Assembly (NCBI GenBank): GCA_049596815.1
Contig: JBMYLY010000048.1
Location: forward strand, 1 to 10,110
Reading direction: 5' to 3'
DNA: 10,110 bases
Source of the DNA: UBA724 sp049596815
Lineage (GTDB): Bacteria; Bacteroidota; Bacteroidia; Flavobacteriales; Flavobacteriaceae
Part shown: piece after piece, positions 1 to 6,538 of the stretch
Layout of the letters: each line of letters opens with the position of its first letter
Numbering within the stretch: the stretch's first letter is position 1
Translations under genes and position numbers: made by a program
The notes under the pieces: model-generated
The model's database searches: none
The model's input: only the letters and a program-made list of their open reading frames with translations
Told to the model about the DNA's origin: nothing

Positions 1-1
1 T

Positions 2-508
2 AAGGCAGTTTTGATAGCAACCCTTTTTCTTGTGTTGTTACTATACAGTTTGGGTTGGCACACCCGTCAAGGACGTTTTATTGAAGTTCCCGACCTCAGT
101 CAACAACCACTCGACCAAGTCATCGAAATTTTGGACGATGCCAATTTGCGCTACGAGGTTATAGATTCTGCCAATTACAACCCCAACTACAAACCTTTTG
201 CAGTTATTGAACACCAACCCAAGGCCGGTGAGCAGGTGAAAAAAGATCGAAAAATATATCTAACGCTAAACCCCTCAAACTACAGGGAAATTTCTGTGCC
301 AGACGTCATTCAAATCACCTACCGAAATGCTGCATCGACCCTTCGTGCTGTAGGTCTGGAAGTAGGCGAAATCACCTATCGTGACAATATTGGAAAGGAT
401 ATGGTTTTGCAATTGCGTTTTGAGGGAGAGGGCATCGTCCCTGGCGCCAAAGTCCCAAAAACTTCCCCTATTGACTTGGTGTTGGGCAACGGCAAAGCTC
501 CGGAATGA
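2..508 (+). CDS. Membrane-anchored PASTA-domain protein (5' end outside window)
   Basis: The reading frame is open to the left edge, so the gene is 5'-truncated by the window; the first possible start inside it, TTG at 11, is unlikely to be real. The visible protein begins with a hydrophobic segment (VLIATLFLVLLLYSLGW, about residues 3-19), most simply a single N-terminal membrane anchor. Two PASTA-like repeats follow, each opening with a VPD motif: FIEVPDLS (roughly 27-92) and ISVPDVIQ (roughly 93-165). PASTA domains are known to bind peptidoglycan or lipid II fragments in other proteins, so an extracytoplasmic or periplasmic location is inferred. No kinase or transpeptidase domain is present in the visible part. 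Its stop overlaps the rluD start by 4 nt (ATGA), so the two genes are very likely co-transcribed. In many Bacteroidota a similar small PASTA protein lies just before rluD. The exact function is unknown. Confidence 0.85.
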   Translation, partial: KAVLIATLFLVLLLYSLGWHTRQGRFIEVPDLSQQPLDQVIEILDDANLRYEVIDSANYNPNYKPFAVIEHQPKAGEQVKKDRKIYLTLNPSNYREISVPDVIQITYRNAASTLRAVGLEVGEITYRDNIGKDMVLQLRFEGEGIVPGAKVPKTSPIDLVLGNGKAPE

Positions 509-1524
509 TGGACAACAAGGTTATCGATGATGAGCTCTATGAGCATTTTTCTTTTACCGCAGATGCGGGACAAGCTCCTTTGCGTGTCGATAAGTTTTTA
601 ATGAACCGCATTGAAAACGCCACCAGAAATAAAATTCAGCAAGCCGCCAAAGCAGGCAGCGTTCATGTCAACGGTATGGATGTAAAATCAAATTATAAGG
701 TCAAAGGGGGTGATACGGTTCAGGTATTATTTGCCCATCCGCCACACGAAAATCTGCTGGTAGGTGAGGACATTCCTTTATCTATTGTATACGAAGACGA
801 TGCGCTTGTTGTGGTGGACAAACCCGCCGGATTGGTGGTACATCCCGGTCATGGTAATTACAGCGGAACCTTGCTCAATGGACTTATCTATCATTTTGAC
901 AAATTGCCCACAAACCGCAACGAACGCCCAGGATTGGTGCATCGGATAGACAAAGACACCAGTGGTTTGCTGGTCGTGGCCAAAACCGAACATGCAATGG
1001 CACATTTGGCCCAACAGTTTTTTGACAAAACTTCCGAACGCAGTTATTTGGCTTTGGTGTGGGGCGATCCGGCAGATGATCATGGAACGATTGAAGGTCA
1101 TTTGGGACGCGACCCCAAAAACAGACTTTTAATGGCTGTTTTTCCGGAGGGAGAACAAGGCAAAGAAGCCGTTACGCACTATGAAGTGGTGGAGCGATTT
1201 GGATACGTTACCCTAGTGCGTTGTCGTTTGGAAACGGGTCGTACACACCAGATTCGTGCCCATATGAAATACTTGGGACACCCGCTATTCAGCGACGGGC
1301 GCTATGGGGGAGATAAAATCCTAAAAGGCACTACGTTTACCAAATACAAACAGTTTGTCGAAAACTGCTTCAAAATCCTACCACGTCAGGCACTTCATGC
1401 CCAAACCTTGGGGTTTGTACATCCTGAAACGGGTAAGAAAATGCAATTTCAATCAGAACTTCCCGAAGATTTTCTGGCCGGAATCGAAAAATGGCGCCAT
1501 TATGCCCGCCACCGCAACGATTGA
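505..1524 (+). CDS. rluD: RluA/RluD-family 23S rRNA pseudouridine synthase
   Basis: This 339-residue protein has the two-part layout of the RluD subfamily. An S4-like RNA-binding domain (about residues 26-75, containing RVDKFLMNRI and GSVHVNGMDVK) comes before the pseudouridine synthase catalytic domain (about 92-320). The catalytic signature HRIDKDTSGLLVVAK lies at 146-160, and Asp149 is the predicted nucleophile. The motif GRTHQIRAHMKYLGHPL further on is also typical. Family members isomerise uridines of 23S rRNA; E. coli RluD acts on helix 69, and the same target is inferred here from architecture only. Two ATG codons stand in tandem at 505 and 508, and either gives an overlap with the PASTA gene stop (ATGA, or TGATG for the second). 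The 87-nt gap downstream holds the yaaA promoter. RluA- or RluC-type specificity cannot be excluded. Confidence 0.93.
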   Translation: MMDNKVIDDELYEHFSFTADAGQAPLRVDKFLMNRIENATRNKIQQAAKAGSVHVNGMDVKSNYKVKGGDTVQVLFAHPPHENLLVGEDIPLSIVYEDDALVVVDKPAGLVVHPGHGNYSGTLLNGLIYHFDKLPTNRNERPGLVHRIDKDTSGLLVVAKTEHAMAHLAQQFFDKTSERSYLALVWGDPADDHGTIEGHLGRDPKNRLLMAVFPEGEQGKEAVTHYEVVERFGYVTLVRCRLETGRTHQIRAHMKYLGHPLFSDGRYGGDKILKGTTFTKYKQFVENCFKILPRQALHAQTLGFVHPETGKKMQFQSELPEDFLAGIEKWRHYARHRND

Positions 1525-1548
1525 TGTACTCAATAGTGGCATCAATAG

Positions 1549-1577
1549 TTTGGATATGAGACATTTGTCTATCCAAA
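1549..1577. repeat. Inverted repeat between rluD and yaaA
   Basis: TTTGGATA (1549-1556) and TATCCAAA (1570-1577) form a perfect 8-bp inverted repeat, and GACA/TGTC adds four more pairs inside it. Neither side is followed by a T-run, so it is a poor intrinsic terminator. The centre of the repeat contains the TTTG that serves as the probable -33 element of the yaaA promoter, so an operator is a possible reading. The sequence is visible; the function is inferred. Confidence 0.4.
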
Positions 1578-1595
1578 AAAGCCTTTATATTTTTG
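1564..1595 (+). promoter_or_regulatory. Probable yaaA promoter (Bacteroidota type)
   Basis: TTTG at 1564-1567 is followed after 20 nt by TATTTTTG at 1588-1595, a perfect fit to the Bacteroidota -7 consensus TAnnTTTG with normal spacing. Transcription would start about 1600-1602, giving a leader of roughly 10 nt before the yaaA ATG at 1612. Confidence 0.6.
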
Positions 1596-1611
1596 GGTAA
1601 AACGCACGGAA

Positions 1612-2373
1612 ATGAAAATCTTGGTATCTCCCGCAAAATCACTCAATTATGAGCGTCCCTTGCCCCACGCGCATTGCAGTCAACCTGTTTTTGTTGACAA
1701 AGCCCAACAGCTCAACAAATCTTTACGGATGAAAAAACCGGATGAACTTCAAAAATTGATGGGGATTTCTCAGAAATTGGCCGATCTGAATTGGACACGC
1801 AATCAGACTTTTTCGGTCCCTTTCACTACTGACAACGCCCGCCCCGCAGTCTATGCTTTTGATGGCGATGTTTACAACGGTCTGGATGCCTACACCATTG
1901 ATGAAAAAAATTGGGATACTCTCAACAACAGCCTGCGTATTTTGTCAGGGCTTTATGGTGTCCTCAAGCCTTTTGACTTGATGCAACCCTATCGTTTGGA
2001 AATGGGAACCTCTTTTGGGGCCAACGGAAGTAAAAACCTCTACGAATTTTGGAAATCTACCCTGACCAATCAACTCAATGAGGAGCTGCAACAAGATGAG
2101 ATTGTAGTCAACTTGGCCAGTAAAGAATACGCTTCCGCAGTAGACCTAAGGTCTTTGGACGCGCAGGTAATATCGCCTGTGTTTAAGGATTTTAAAAACG
2201 GAAAGCTCAAGATTATTTCCTTTTTTGCCAAAAAAGCCCGCGGACTTATGGCGCGCTATCTGATTGATAACAACGCCGAAACCACAGCCGACTTGCTGGG
2301 CTTTACCGCTGATGGCTATGCCTATAGTGCCGAACACACTACCGACCCAACTGCGCCGGTATTTATACGTTAA
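1612..2373 (+). CDS. yaaA: YaaA-family peroxide stress protein (DUF328)
   Basis: The 253-residue protein matches the YaaA/DUF328 family in length and in its conserved blocks: the N-terminus MKILVSPAKSL, the central DGDVYNGLDA (about residues 83-93) and RILSGLYGVLKPFDL, and the C-terminal block IISFFAKKARGLMARYLI. In E. coli, YaaA belongs to the OxyR regulon and lowers free intracellular iron during hydrogen peroxide stress, limiting Fenton damage to DNA and proteins; members of the fold are also reported to bind DNA. The role here is inferred from family membership. The protein should be cytoplasmic, as no signal peptide or membrane segment is seen. The ATG at 1612 follows a good promoter at 1564-1595. 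The gene ends tail-to-tail with the THX gene, the two stop codons overlapping. Confidence 0.93.
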   Translation: MKILVSPAKSLNYERPLPHAHCSQPVFVDKAQQLNKSLRMKKPDELQKLMGISQKLADLNWTRNQTFSVPFTTDNARPAVYAFDGDVYNGLDAYTIDEKNWDTLNNSLRILSGLYGVLKPFDLMQPYRLEMGTSFGANGSKNLYEFWKSTLTNQLNEELQQDEIVVNLASKEYASAVDLRSLDAQVISPVFKDFKNGKLKIISFFAKKARGLMARYLIDNNAETTADLLGFTADGYAYSAEHTTDPTAPVFIR

Positions 2374-2465
2374 CGTTTCTTCTTTTTTTTGATGCGTGGT
2401 CTACGCACGCCAAAACTGCCGTTTACGATTTTTCCACGACGTGTTTTTTTATCGCCTTTTCCCAT
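2370..2465 (-). CDS. 30S ribosomal protein THX (bTHX)
   Basis: This 31-codon gene on the - strand starts at 2465 with MGKGDKKTRRGKI, continues NGSFGVRRPR, and ends in a run of Lys and Arg before TAA. It is extremely basic. Both this pattern and the length match the small ribosomal protein THX (bTHX/Sra-like) first known from Thermus 30S subunits and common in Bacteroidota, where it stabilises the head of the small subunit by binding 16S rRNA. The motif KGDKKTRRGKI followed by GSFG is the diagnostic part. The gene is convergent with yaaA: both end in CGT TAA and share 4 nt, producing the 10-bp palindrome ACGTTAACGT at 2367-2376. A matching promoter lies at 2485-2514. It is easily missed because of its size. 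Confidence 0.9.
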   Translation of the reverse strand: MGKGDKKTRRGKIVNGSFGVRRPRIKKKKKR

Positions 2466-2484
2466 GGTGTAAAATTTGGTTGTT

Positions 2485-2514
2485 TAAAGGTATGAAATCA
2501 TAAACAAACCCAAA
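2485..2514 (-). promoter_or_regulatory. Probable THX promoter
   Basis: On the - strand, TTTG (2514-2511) is followed after 18 nt by TACCTTTA (2492-2485), a 7-of-8 match to TAnnTTTG. Transcription would start about 2478-2480, roughly 13 nt before the THX ATG. The promoter is divergent from that of hicA. Confidence 0.5.
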
Positions 2515-2556
2515 ATTTGTATTAATTCGTTGTTTAAATATCCTAATTAATCTATA

Positions 2557-2580
2557 AAACATAGTATTTTTGCTATGTTT
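2557..2580 (+). promoter_or_regulatory. hicAB promoter with overlapping operator-like inverted repeat
   Basis: A perfect 8-bp inverted repeat, AAACATAG (2557-2564) and CTATGTTT (2573-2580), flanks the 8-nt sequence TATTTTTG (2565-2572). That loop is itself a perfect TAnnTTTG -7 element. No TTG lies at normal spacing upstream; the nearest is at 2530-2532 with 32 nt between. Transcription would start near 2577-2580, about 28 nt before the hicA ATG. HicB antitoxins with a C-terminal DNA-binding domain commonly repress their own operon, so the repeat is a good candidate HicB site. That last step is inference. Confidence 0.6.
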
Positions 2581-2606
2581 GTAATGTCGCCCCAAATATA
2601 TCAACC

Positions 2607-2801
2607 ATGAAAGTTCGCACCATCTTAAAAATGTTACATAAAGATGGTTGGGTGCAAGTTCGACAGCGTGGGAGCCATCGTCAGTTTAAGCACCCTGTCA
2701 AAAAAGGAACCGTAACAGTGGCGGGCAAGCCGAGTCATGATTTGGCACCATTTATAGAAAAAAGCATACTGCGACAAGCGCGTATAAAAAAAGAGAAGTG
2801 A
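2607..2801 (+). CDS. hicA: HicA-family toxin, mRNA interferase
   Basis: This 64-residue basic protein matches HicA toxins in length and sequence. It has the opening pattern of an alpha helix (TILKMLHKDGW), then a strand with RQRGSHRQFKHP and a second strand GTVTVAGKPSHDL, the order of the dsRBD-like fold. His24 in the GSH motif corresponds to the conserved catalytic histidine of the family. HicA cleaves mRNA in the ribosome-free state and halts translation unless bound by HicB. The toxin gene comes first and its stop overlaps the hicB start by 1 nt (TGATG), the usual arrangement for hicAB. A promoter with an operator-like repeat lies just upstream. The active-site histidine is present and the frame is intact, so the toxin is probably functional. 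Confidence 0.92.
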   Translation: MKVRTILKMLHKDGWVQVRQRGSHRQFKHPVKKGTVTVAGKPSHDLAPFIEKSILRQARIKKEK

Positions 2802-3199
2802 TGAAAAAAATTGTATTTAAAATCGGTCAGACAGCAACTAATTATTCTGCCTTGTATGAGGACCCCAATGGAGTTGTGGCAGTAACAGGAGACTCTCTTG
2901 AAAGTCTAAAAACAGAGGCGTTTTCTGCTCTTAAATTTCATTTTGAAGGCTTGGACAAGCAACCCTCTTGGTTTAAGAAAAATTGGGAGATTTCATTCGC
3001 TTTTGAAACCCAAGACCTTTTGCGTTATTACAACCAAATATTTACACGTGCTGCCTTGAGCAAACTAACAGGAATTAACGAAAAACAGTTGGGGCATTAC
3101 CTACAAGGAGTACACAAACCTCGTGCTGATAAAGCCAAAAAAATCGAAGCCGCTTTACACAAATTAGGAAAAGAGCTTCAGGCTGTTGAGTTGGTTTGA
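2801..3199 (+). CDS. hicB: HicB-family antitoxin with C-terminal HTH
   Basis: The protein has 132 residues from the ATG at 2801; a GTG codon in frame at 2798 would add one residue, but the ATG is the more likely start. The N-terminal part (about residues 8-65, with NYSALYEDPNGVVAVTG and the helix SLESLKTEAFSALKFHFE) fits the partly degraded RNase H-like fold by which HicB blocks HicA. The C-terminal part (about 80-132, FTRAALSKLTGINEKQLGHY then GVHKPRADKAKKIEAALHKLG) fits a helix-turn-helix of the Xre-like type, as opposed to the ribbon-helix-helix form seen in other HicBs. It should therefore both neutralise HicA and repress the operon, probably at the repeat at 2557-2580. Its stop lies only 6 nt from the convergent trpA stop, with no visible terminator between them. 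Confidence 0.9.
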   Translation: MKKIVFKIGQTATNYSALYEDPNGVVAVTGDSLESLKTEAFSALKFHFEGLDKQPSWFKKNWEISFAFETQDLLRYYNQIFTRAALSKLTGINEKQLGHYLQGVHKPRADKAKKIEAALHKLGKELQAVELV

Positions 3200-3205
3200 A
3201 AAAAG

Positions 3206-3967
3206 TTAACGAATTTGACTTACAAAATTCCCAACCCCGCCTGTGCCATTGTTTTTAAGATGCTTGATAAAAGCCGAACCTATGATGGCGCCTTTACTGT
3301 GAGCGACAGCGGCTTGGTAGGTAGTTGCATTGCTGATTCCAAAACCTACCAATAGCTCGGATTGCAGTCCCATAGCCGATATGCGTTTGAAATAGGCCTC
3401 TTGGGCATCGCCAAAACTACTTTGCGCACCTGTTGTGGCCGCGCTACTGACCATATAAATAAAACCTTCAGATACCTCATCGATATAGCGGATGCGGGCA
3501 TCAGGGGTTTGTGGCGTGATCAAAAACATATTCATCAATCCGTATTGCTGAAAGGTGGCTTGGTATTGTTCGTGATATACGTCCACAGGAAGGTCAGGGA
3601 CAATTAAACCATCTATGCCTACCTCTTGGCAACGCTGACAAAAACGCTCCACTCCATATTGCATCATGGGGTTAAAATATCCCATCACAATCAGTGGGAT
3701 ATGAATTTTGTCACGAACCCCTTCTAATTGAGAGAATAGCTTATCGGTTGTCATGCCATTGCGTAGGGCTTGGGTAGAACTTTCTTGTATGGTGGGTCCG
3801 TCGGCCAAAGGGTCAGAAAATGGCAGTCCCAATTCGATCATGTCGACCCCTGCGTCTTGGAGTTGTTTGAGGACAGGGATGGTGTCTTCCAAGTTTGGGA
3901 ACCCGGCCGTAAAGTAGATGGACAAAAGCTTGCTTTCTTTTGCCAAGGTTTTTGTGATTCTGTTCAT
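3206..3967 (-). CDS. trpA: Tryptophan synthase alpha subunit
   Basis: TrpA cleaves indole-3-glycerol phosphate into indole and glyceraldehyde 3-phosphate and passes the indole through a tunnel to TrpB. The 253-residue TIM-barrel protein carries the family signature with the two catalytic acids: Glu45 in DMIELGLPFSDP and Asp56 in ADGPTIQ (E. coli Glu49 and Asp60). The stretch YMVSSAATTGAQ and the GFGISN motif, which helps hold the substrate phosphate, are also present. At 253 residues it is a little shorter than the E. coli protein (268). It is the last gene of the operon; its ATG overlaps the trpB stop by 1 nt (TAATG). No hairpin plus T-run follows the stop, so transcripts may run into hicB as antisense RNA. 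Confidence 0.96.
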   Translation of the reverse strand: MNRITKTLAKESKLLSIYFTAGFPNLEDTIPVLKQLQDAGVDMIELGLPFSDPLADGPTIQESSTQALRNGMTTDKLFSQLEGVRDKIHIPLIVMGYFNPMMQYGVERFCQRCQEVGIDGLIVPDLPVDVYHEQYQATFQQYGLMNMFLITPQTPDARIRYIDEVSEGFIYMVSSAATTGAQSSFGDAQEAYFKRISAMGLQSELLVGFGISNATTYQAAVAHSKGAIIGSAFIKHLKNNGTGGVGNFVSQIR

Positions 3968-5148
3968 TACAACTTAAAATAATCTATATAAGTAGCCAGG
4001 TCTTTATCGCCTCGCCCGGAACAATTAAACAATACGATTTCGTCTTTTCCAAAAGTCCGCTCATCCAATACGGCAAAAGCATGCGCTGTCTCTATGGCTG
4101 GTATGATGCCCTCCATCTGTGACAAGGTCAACCCCCAGTCCATAGCTTCCTGGTCTGGAATAGACACAAACTCGGCACGCTTACTGCGATACAAATGTGC
4201 GTGCATGGGGCCAACACCCGGATAGTCGAGACCGGCAGAAATGGAATAGGGCTCTGTGATTTGCCCATCTTTCGTTTGCATCAACAAGGTTTTACTCCCA
4301 TGTATGATACCTTCTTTTCCCAAAGCAGAGGTTGCTGCACTTTCTCCTGTATCGATGCCTTTTCCAGCGGCTTCCACAGCGATGATATTGACACGCTTGT
4401 CATCCAAATAATGATAATAAAGTCCGGCCGCATTGCTGCCTCCGCCAACACATGCCACCACGTGGTCGGGGTAGTCGCGCCCTTCGACTTCCAACAATTG
4501 GCTTTTGCATTCTTTGCTAATGACCGCTTGAAAGCGAGCCACCATATCGGGATAGGGGTGCGGTCCTACCACAGAGCCGATGATATAATGGGTGTCCACA
4601 GGGTTGTTGATCCAATCACGGATGGCCTCATTGGTCGCATCTTTAAGGGTTTTGCTACCCGATTGTGCGGGTCGTACTTCTGCGCCCAACATTTTCATAC
4701 GCGCCACATTGGGTGCTTGTCTCTCAATGTCCAATTCGCCCATATAAACCACACACTGAATGCCCATCAACGCGCAAACTGTGGCCGTAGCCACACCGTG
4801 TTGCCCGGCCCCAGTTTCGGCAATGATGCGGTTTTTTCCCAAACGCTTGGCCAATAAAATTTGCCCTATGGTATTGTTGATTTTGTGAGCGCCCGTATGG
4901 CACAAATCCTCACGCTTCAGATAAATTTTGGTATTGTACTTTTCAGAGAGGCGCGCCGCAAAATAGAGTGGTGTGGGACGGCCTACATAATCCCGCAAAA
5001 GCGCATCGAATTCTTTTTTAAAATCATCGGCAGCCGTAATCGCCAAGTAGTTTTGACGCAATTCTTCCACATTGGGATATAGCATTTCGGGAATGAAGGC
5101 ACCCCCAAAATCGCCATAATAGCCTTTTTCGTTTACGTGATAACTCAT
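3967..5148 (-). CDS. trpB: Tryptophan synthase beta subunit
   Basis: TrpB joins indole and L-serine to make L-tryptophan with pyridoxal phosphate. The 393-residue protein has the normal length of a TrpB1 type that works in an alpha2-beta2 complex with TrpA. The PLP lysine is Lys89 in HTGAHKINNTIGQ. Glu111 in AETGAGQHG is the catalytic acid, and GGGSN (236-240) is the phosphate-binding loop of the cofactor. The N-terminus GYYGDFGGAFIPEML is typical. The start ATG overlaps the trpF stop in an ATGA, pointing to translational coupling, and the trpA start overlaps its own stop. No missing key residue was seen. Confidence 0.97.
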   Translation of the reverse strand: MSYHVNEKGYYGDFGGAFIPEMLYPNVEELRQNYLAITAADDFKKEFDALLRDYVGRPTPLYFAARLSEKYNTKIYLKREDLCHTGAHKINNTIGQILLAKRLGKNRIIAETGAGQHGVATATVCALMGIQCVVYMGELDIERQAPNVARMKMLGAEVRPAQSGSKTLKDATNEAIRDWINNPVDTHYIIGSVVGPHPYPDMVARFQAVISKECKSQLLEVEGRDYPDHVVACVGGGSNAAGLYYHYLDDKRVNIIAVEAAGKGIDTGESAATSALGKEGIIHGSKTLLMQTKDGQITEPYSISAGLDYPGVGPMHAHLYRSKRAEFVSIPDQEAMDWGLTLSQMEGIIPAIETAHAFAVLDERTFGKDEIVLFNCSGRGDKDLATYIDYFKL

Positions 5149-5756
5149 AATGCTAATTTTTCTTTAAACAATTCTATTTCATTCATATCTTTTAGTCCGG
5201 GAGCCACTTCAAACTTACTGTTGATGTCCAATGCGTGGATTGGCAAACTGCTGCGGCGAATTTCGGCAATCTTTTCAACACTTTCCAAACCGATGCCACC
5301 ACTTAAGAAAAACGGATGGTTAAGCGTGTATTTTTCTAATATCTGCCAGTCAAAAGTGGTTCCGTTGCCTCCTGGCAAAGGGCCTTGGGTATCAAACAAA
5401 AAATAATGACAATGTGCCTGATAGTCGTTAAGGTTGGAAAAATCAAAGTCGGGTCCCACACGAAAAGCTTTTATGACTTGTGTTTGCCCAAAAAGTGATT
5501 GACAAAACTCGGGTGTTTCAGCACCGTGCAATTGAACGGCTTGCAAATCGTGCGATAAAATGACGCTTTGAATCTCTTCCAAAGTGGCGTCAACGAAAAC
5601 ACCTACTTTTTGAATGTGGCTTGGAATATTTTTTGGGACATGACTACAGTAGCGCTTGGAGGGTTTCCAAAATATAAAGCCGATATAGTCGGGACTTAGT
5701 GCGGATAAATCCCCGATGTTTCGCGCCTCGCGCATGCCACAAACCTTGAGTTTCAT
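5145..5756 (-). CDS. trpF: Phosphoribosylanthranilate isomerase
   Basis: TrpF performs the Amadori rearrangement of phosphoribosylanthranilate to CdRP, the step between TrpD and TrpC. The 203-residue TIM-barrel protein has the N-terminal motif KLKVCGMRE with the catalytic Cys6 as general base. Asp122 in FLFDTQGPLPGGNGTTFDW is the general acid. FFLSGGIG near the C-terminus is the phosphate-binding region. It is a stand-alone protein, not fused to TrpC as in E. coli. Both ends are coupled by 4-nt ATGA overlaps, with trpC upstream and trpB downstream. Confidence 0.95.
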   Translation of the reverse strand: MKLKVCGMREARNIGDLSALSPDYIGFIFWKPSKRYCSHVPKNIPSHIQKVGVFVDATLEEIQSVILSHDLQAVQLHGAETPEFCQSLFGQTQVIKAFRVGPDFDFSNLNDYQAHCHYFLFDTQGPLPGGNGTTFDWQILEKYTLNHPFFLSGGIGLESVEKIAEIRRSSLPIHALDINSKFEVAPGLKDMNEIELFKEKLAL

Positions 5757-6538
5757 CTTGATAGCGCATTTATAAAATCCGCGGCAGCTTTGCCGGGGTT
5801 TTCGGTTTTCATAAAATGTTCACCCATCAAAAAAGCTTGATAACCAAAATCTTGAAGCTCACGAACAGCAGCGGGATTTCCGATGCCGCTCTCGGACACT
5901 TTTACAAATTCATCGGGAATATGAGCTGCCAAATTTTTGCTCGTGTCAAGACTCACTTCAAAACGGGTAAGGTCTCTGTTGTTAACACCCAGCAAATTGA
6001 GCGAGGGCATCAACGACTTGTCGAGTTCTTCACGGTTGTGTACTTCTAGCAATACTTCCAGTCCTAGGGATTGTGCAAATGTAGAAAGCTGTTTGATTTC
6101 TGCTCTTTCCAAACAAGCGGCAATCAGCAAAATGGCATCTGCCCCGTAGGCTTTGGCTTCTAAAATCTGATAGCTATCTACAATAAACTCTTTGCGCAGG
6201 AGTGGCAATTCGCAGGCAGCACGTGCCAATAGCAAATCATCTATAGAACCTCCAAAATACTGGGTGTTGGTCAAGACTGACATGCCTGAAACTCCTGCAT
6301 TTTGATAGCCTTGTGCAACATCGGTCAGTCGCAAACCAAAATTGATGTGCGGCTTGGAAGGTGAACGCCGTTTGTGTTCTGCAATGATGCCTGTGGATGA
6401 TTTTCGAATAGACTGGCTCAATGACAACGTCCGCCGTTCAAAAAGTGGCATGGCCTCCAAGTCAGATGTTGACACCAACTCCTTTTTGTAACAGAGGTCT
6501 TTTCGTATGTCAGCGACGATTTTCTCAAGTATGTTCAT
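5753..6538 (-). CDS. trpC: Indole-3-glycerol phosphate synthase
   Basis: TrpC closes the indole ring, converting CdRP to indole-3-glycerol phosphate with loss of CO2 and water. The 261-residue TIM barrel shows the expected active site: Glu54 and Lys56 in IIAEHKRRSPSK, Lys116 in LLRKEFIVD, Glu165 in EVLLEVHNREEL, Asn186 in GVNNRDL, and the phosphate-binding SESGI at 215-219. The N-terminal helix before the barrel (MNILEKIVADIRKDL) is also typical. The start overlaps the trpD stop by 1 nt (TAATG), and the stop overlaps the trpF start by 4 nt. The protein is single-function here. Confidence 0.96.
   Translation of the reverse strand: MNILEKIVADIRKDLCYKKELVSTSDLEAMPLFERRTLSLSQSIRKSSTGIIAEHKRRSPSKPHINFGLRLTDVAQGYQNAGVSGMSVLTNTQYFGGSIDDLLLARAACELPLLRKEFIVDSYQILEAKAYGADAILLIAACLERAEIKQLSTFAQSLGLEVLLEVHNREELDKSLMPSLNLLGVNNRDLTRFEVSLDTSKNLAAHIPDEFVKVSESGIGNPAAVRELQDFGYQAFLMGEHFMKTENPGKAAADFINALSR

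Noticed and set aside
11..13. TTG at 11 as the start of the PASTA protein
   Set aside because: The frame is open to the window edge and the TTG falls inside the hydrophobic segment, so the true start is almost surely further left.
1520..1546. ATTGATG/CATCAAT hairpin and the TCAATAGT direct repeat after rluD as a terminator
   Set aside because: The 7-bp stem is not GC-rich and no T-run follows, so it lacks what an intrinsic terminator needs; the two TCAATAGT copies are only 8 nt long and may be chance.
2472..2518. Gapped palindrome AAATTTGG...CCAAAATTT between THX and hicA
   Set aside because: The arms need several gaps to align and the region is very AT-rich; it overlaps the THX promoter but is not convincing as an operator.
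4195..4857. A 220-codon open frame on the + strand
   Set aside because: It lies wholly antisense to trpB, whose catalytic motifs are intact, and its product shows no recognisable domain; it is a shadow frame of a codon-biased gene.
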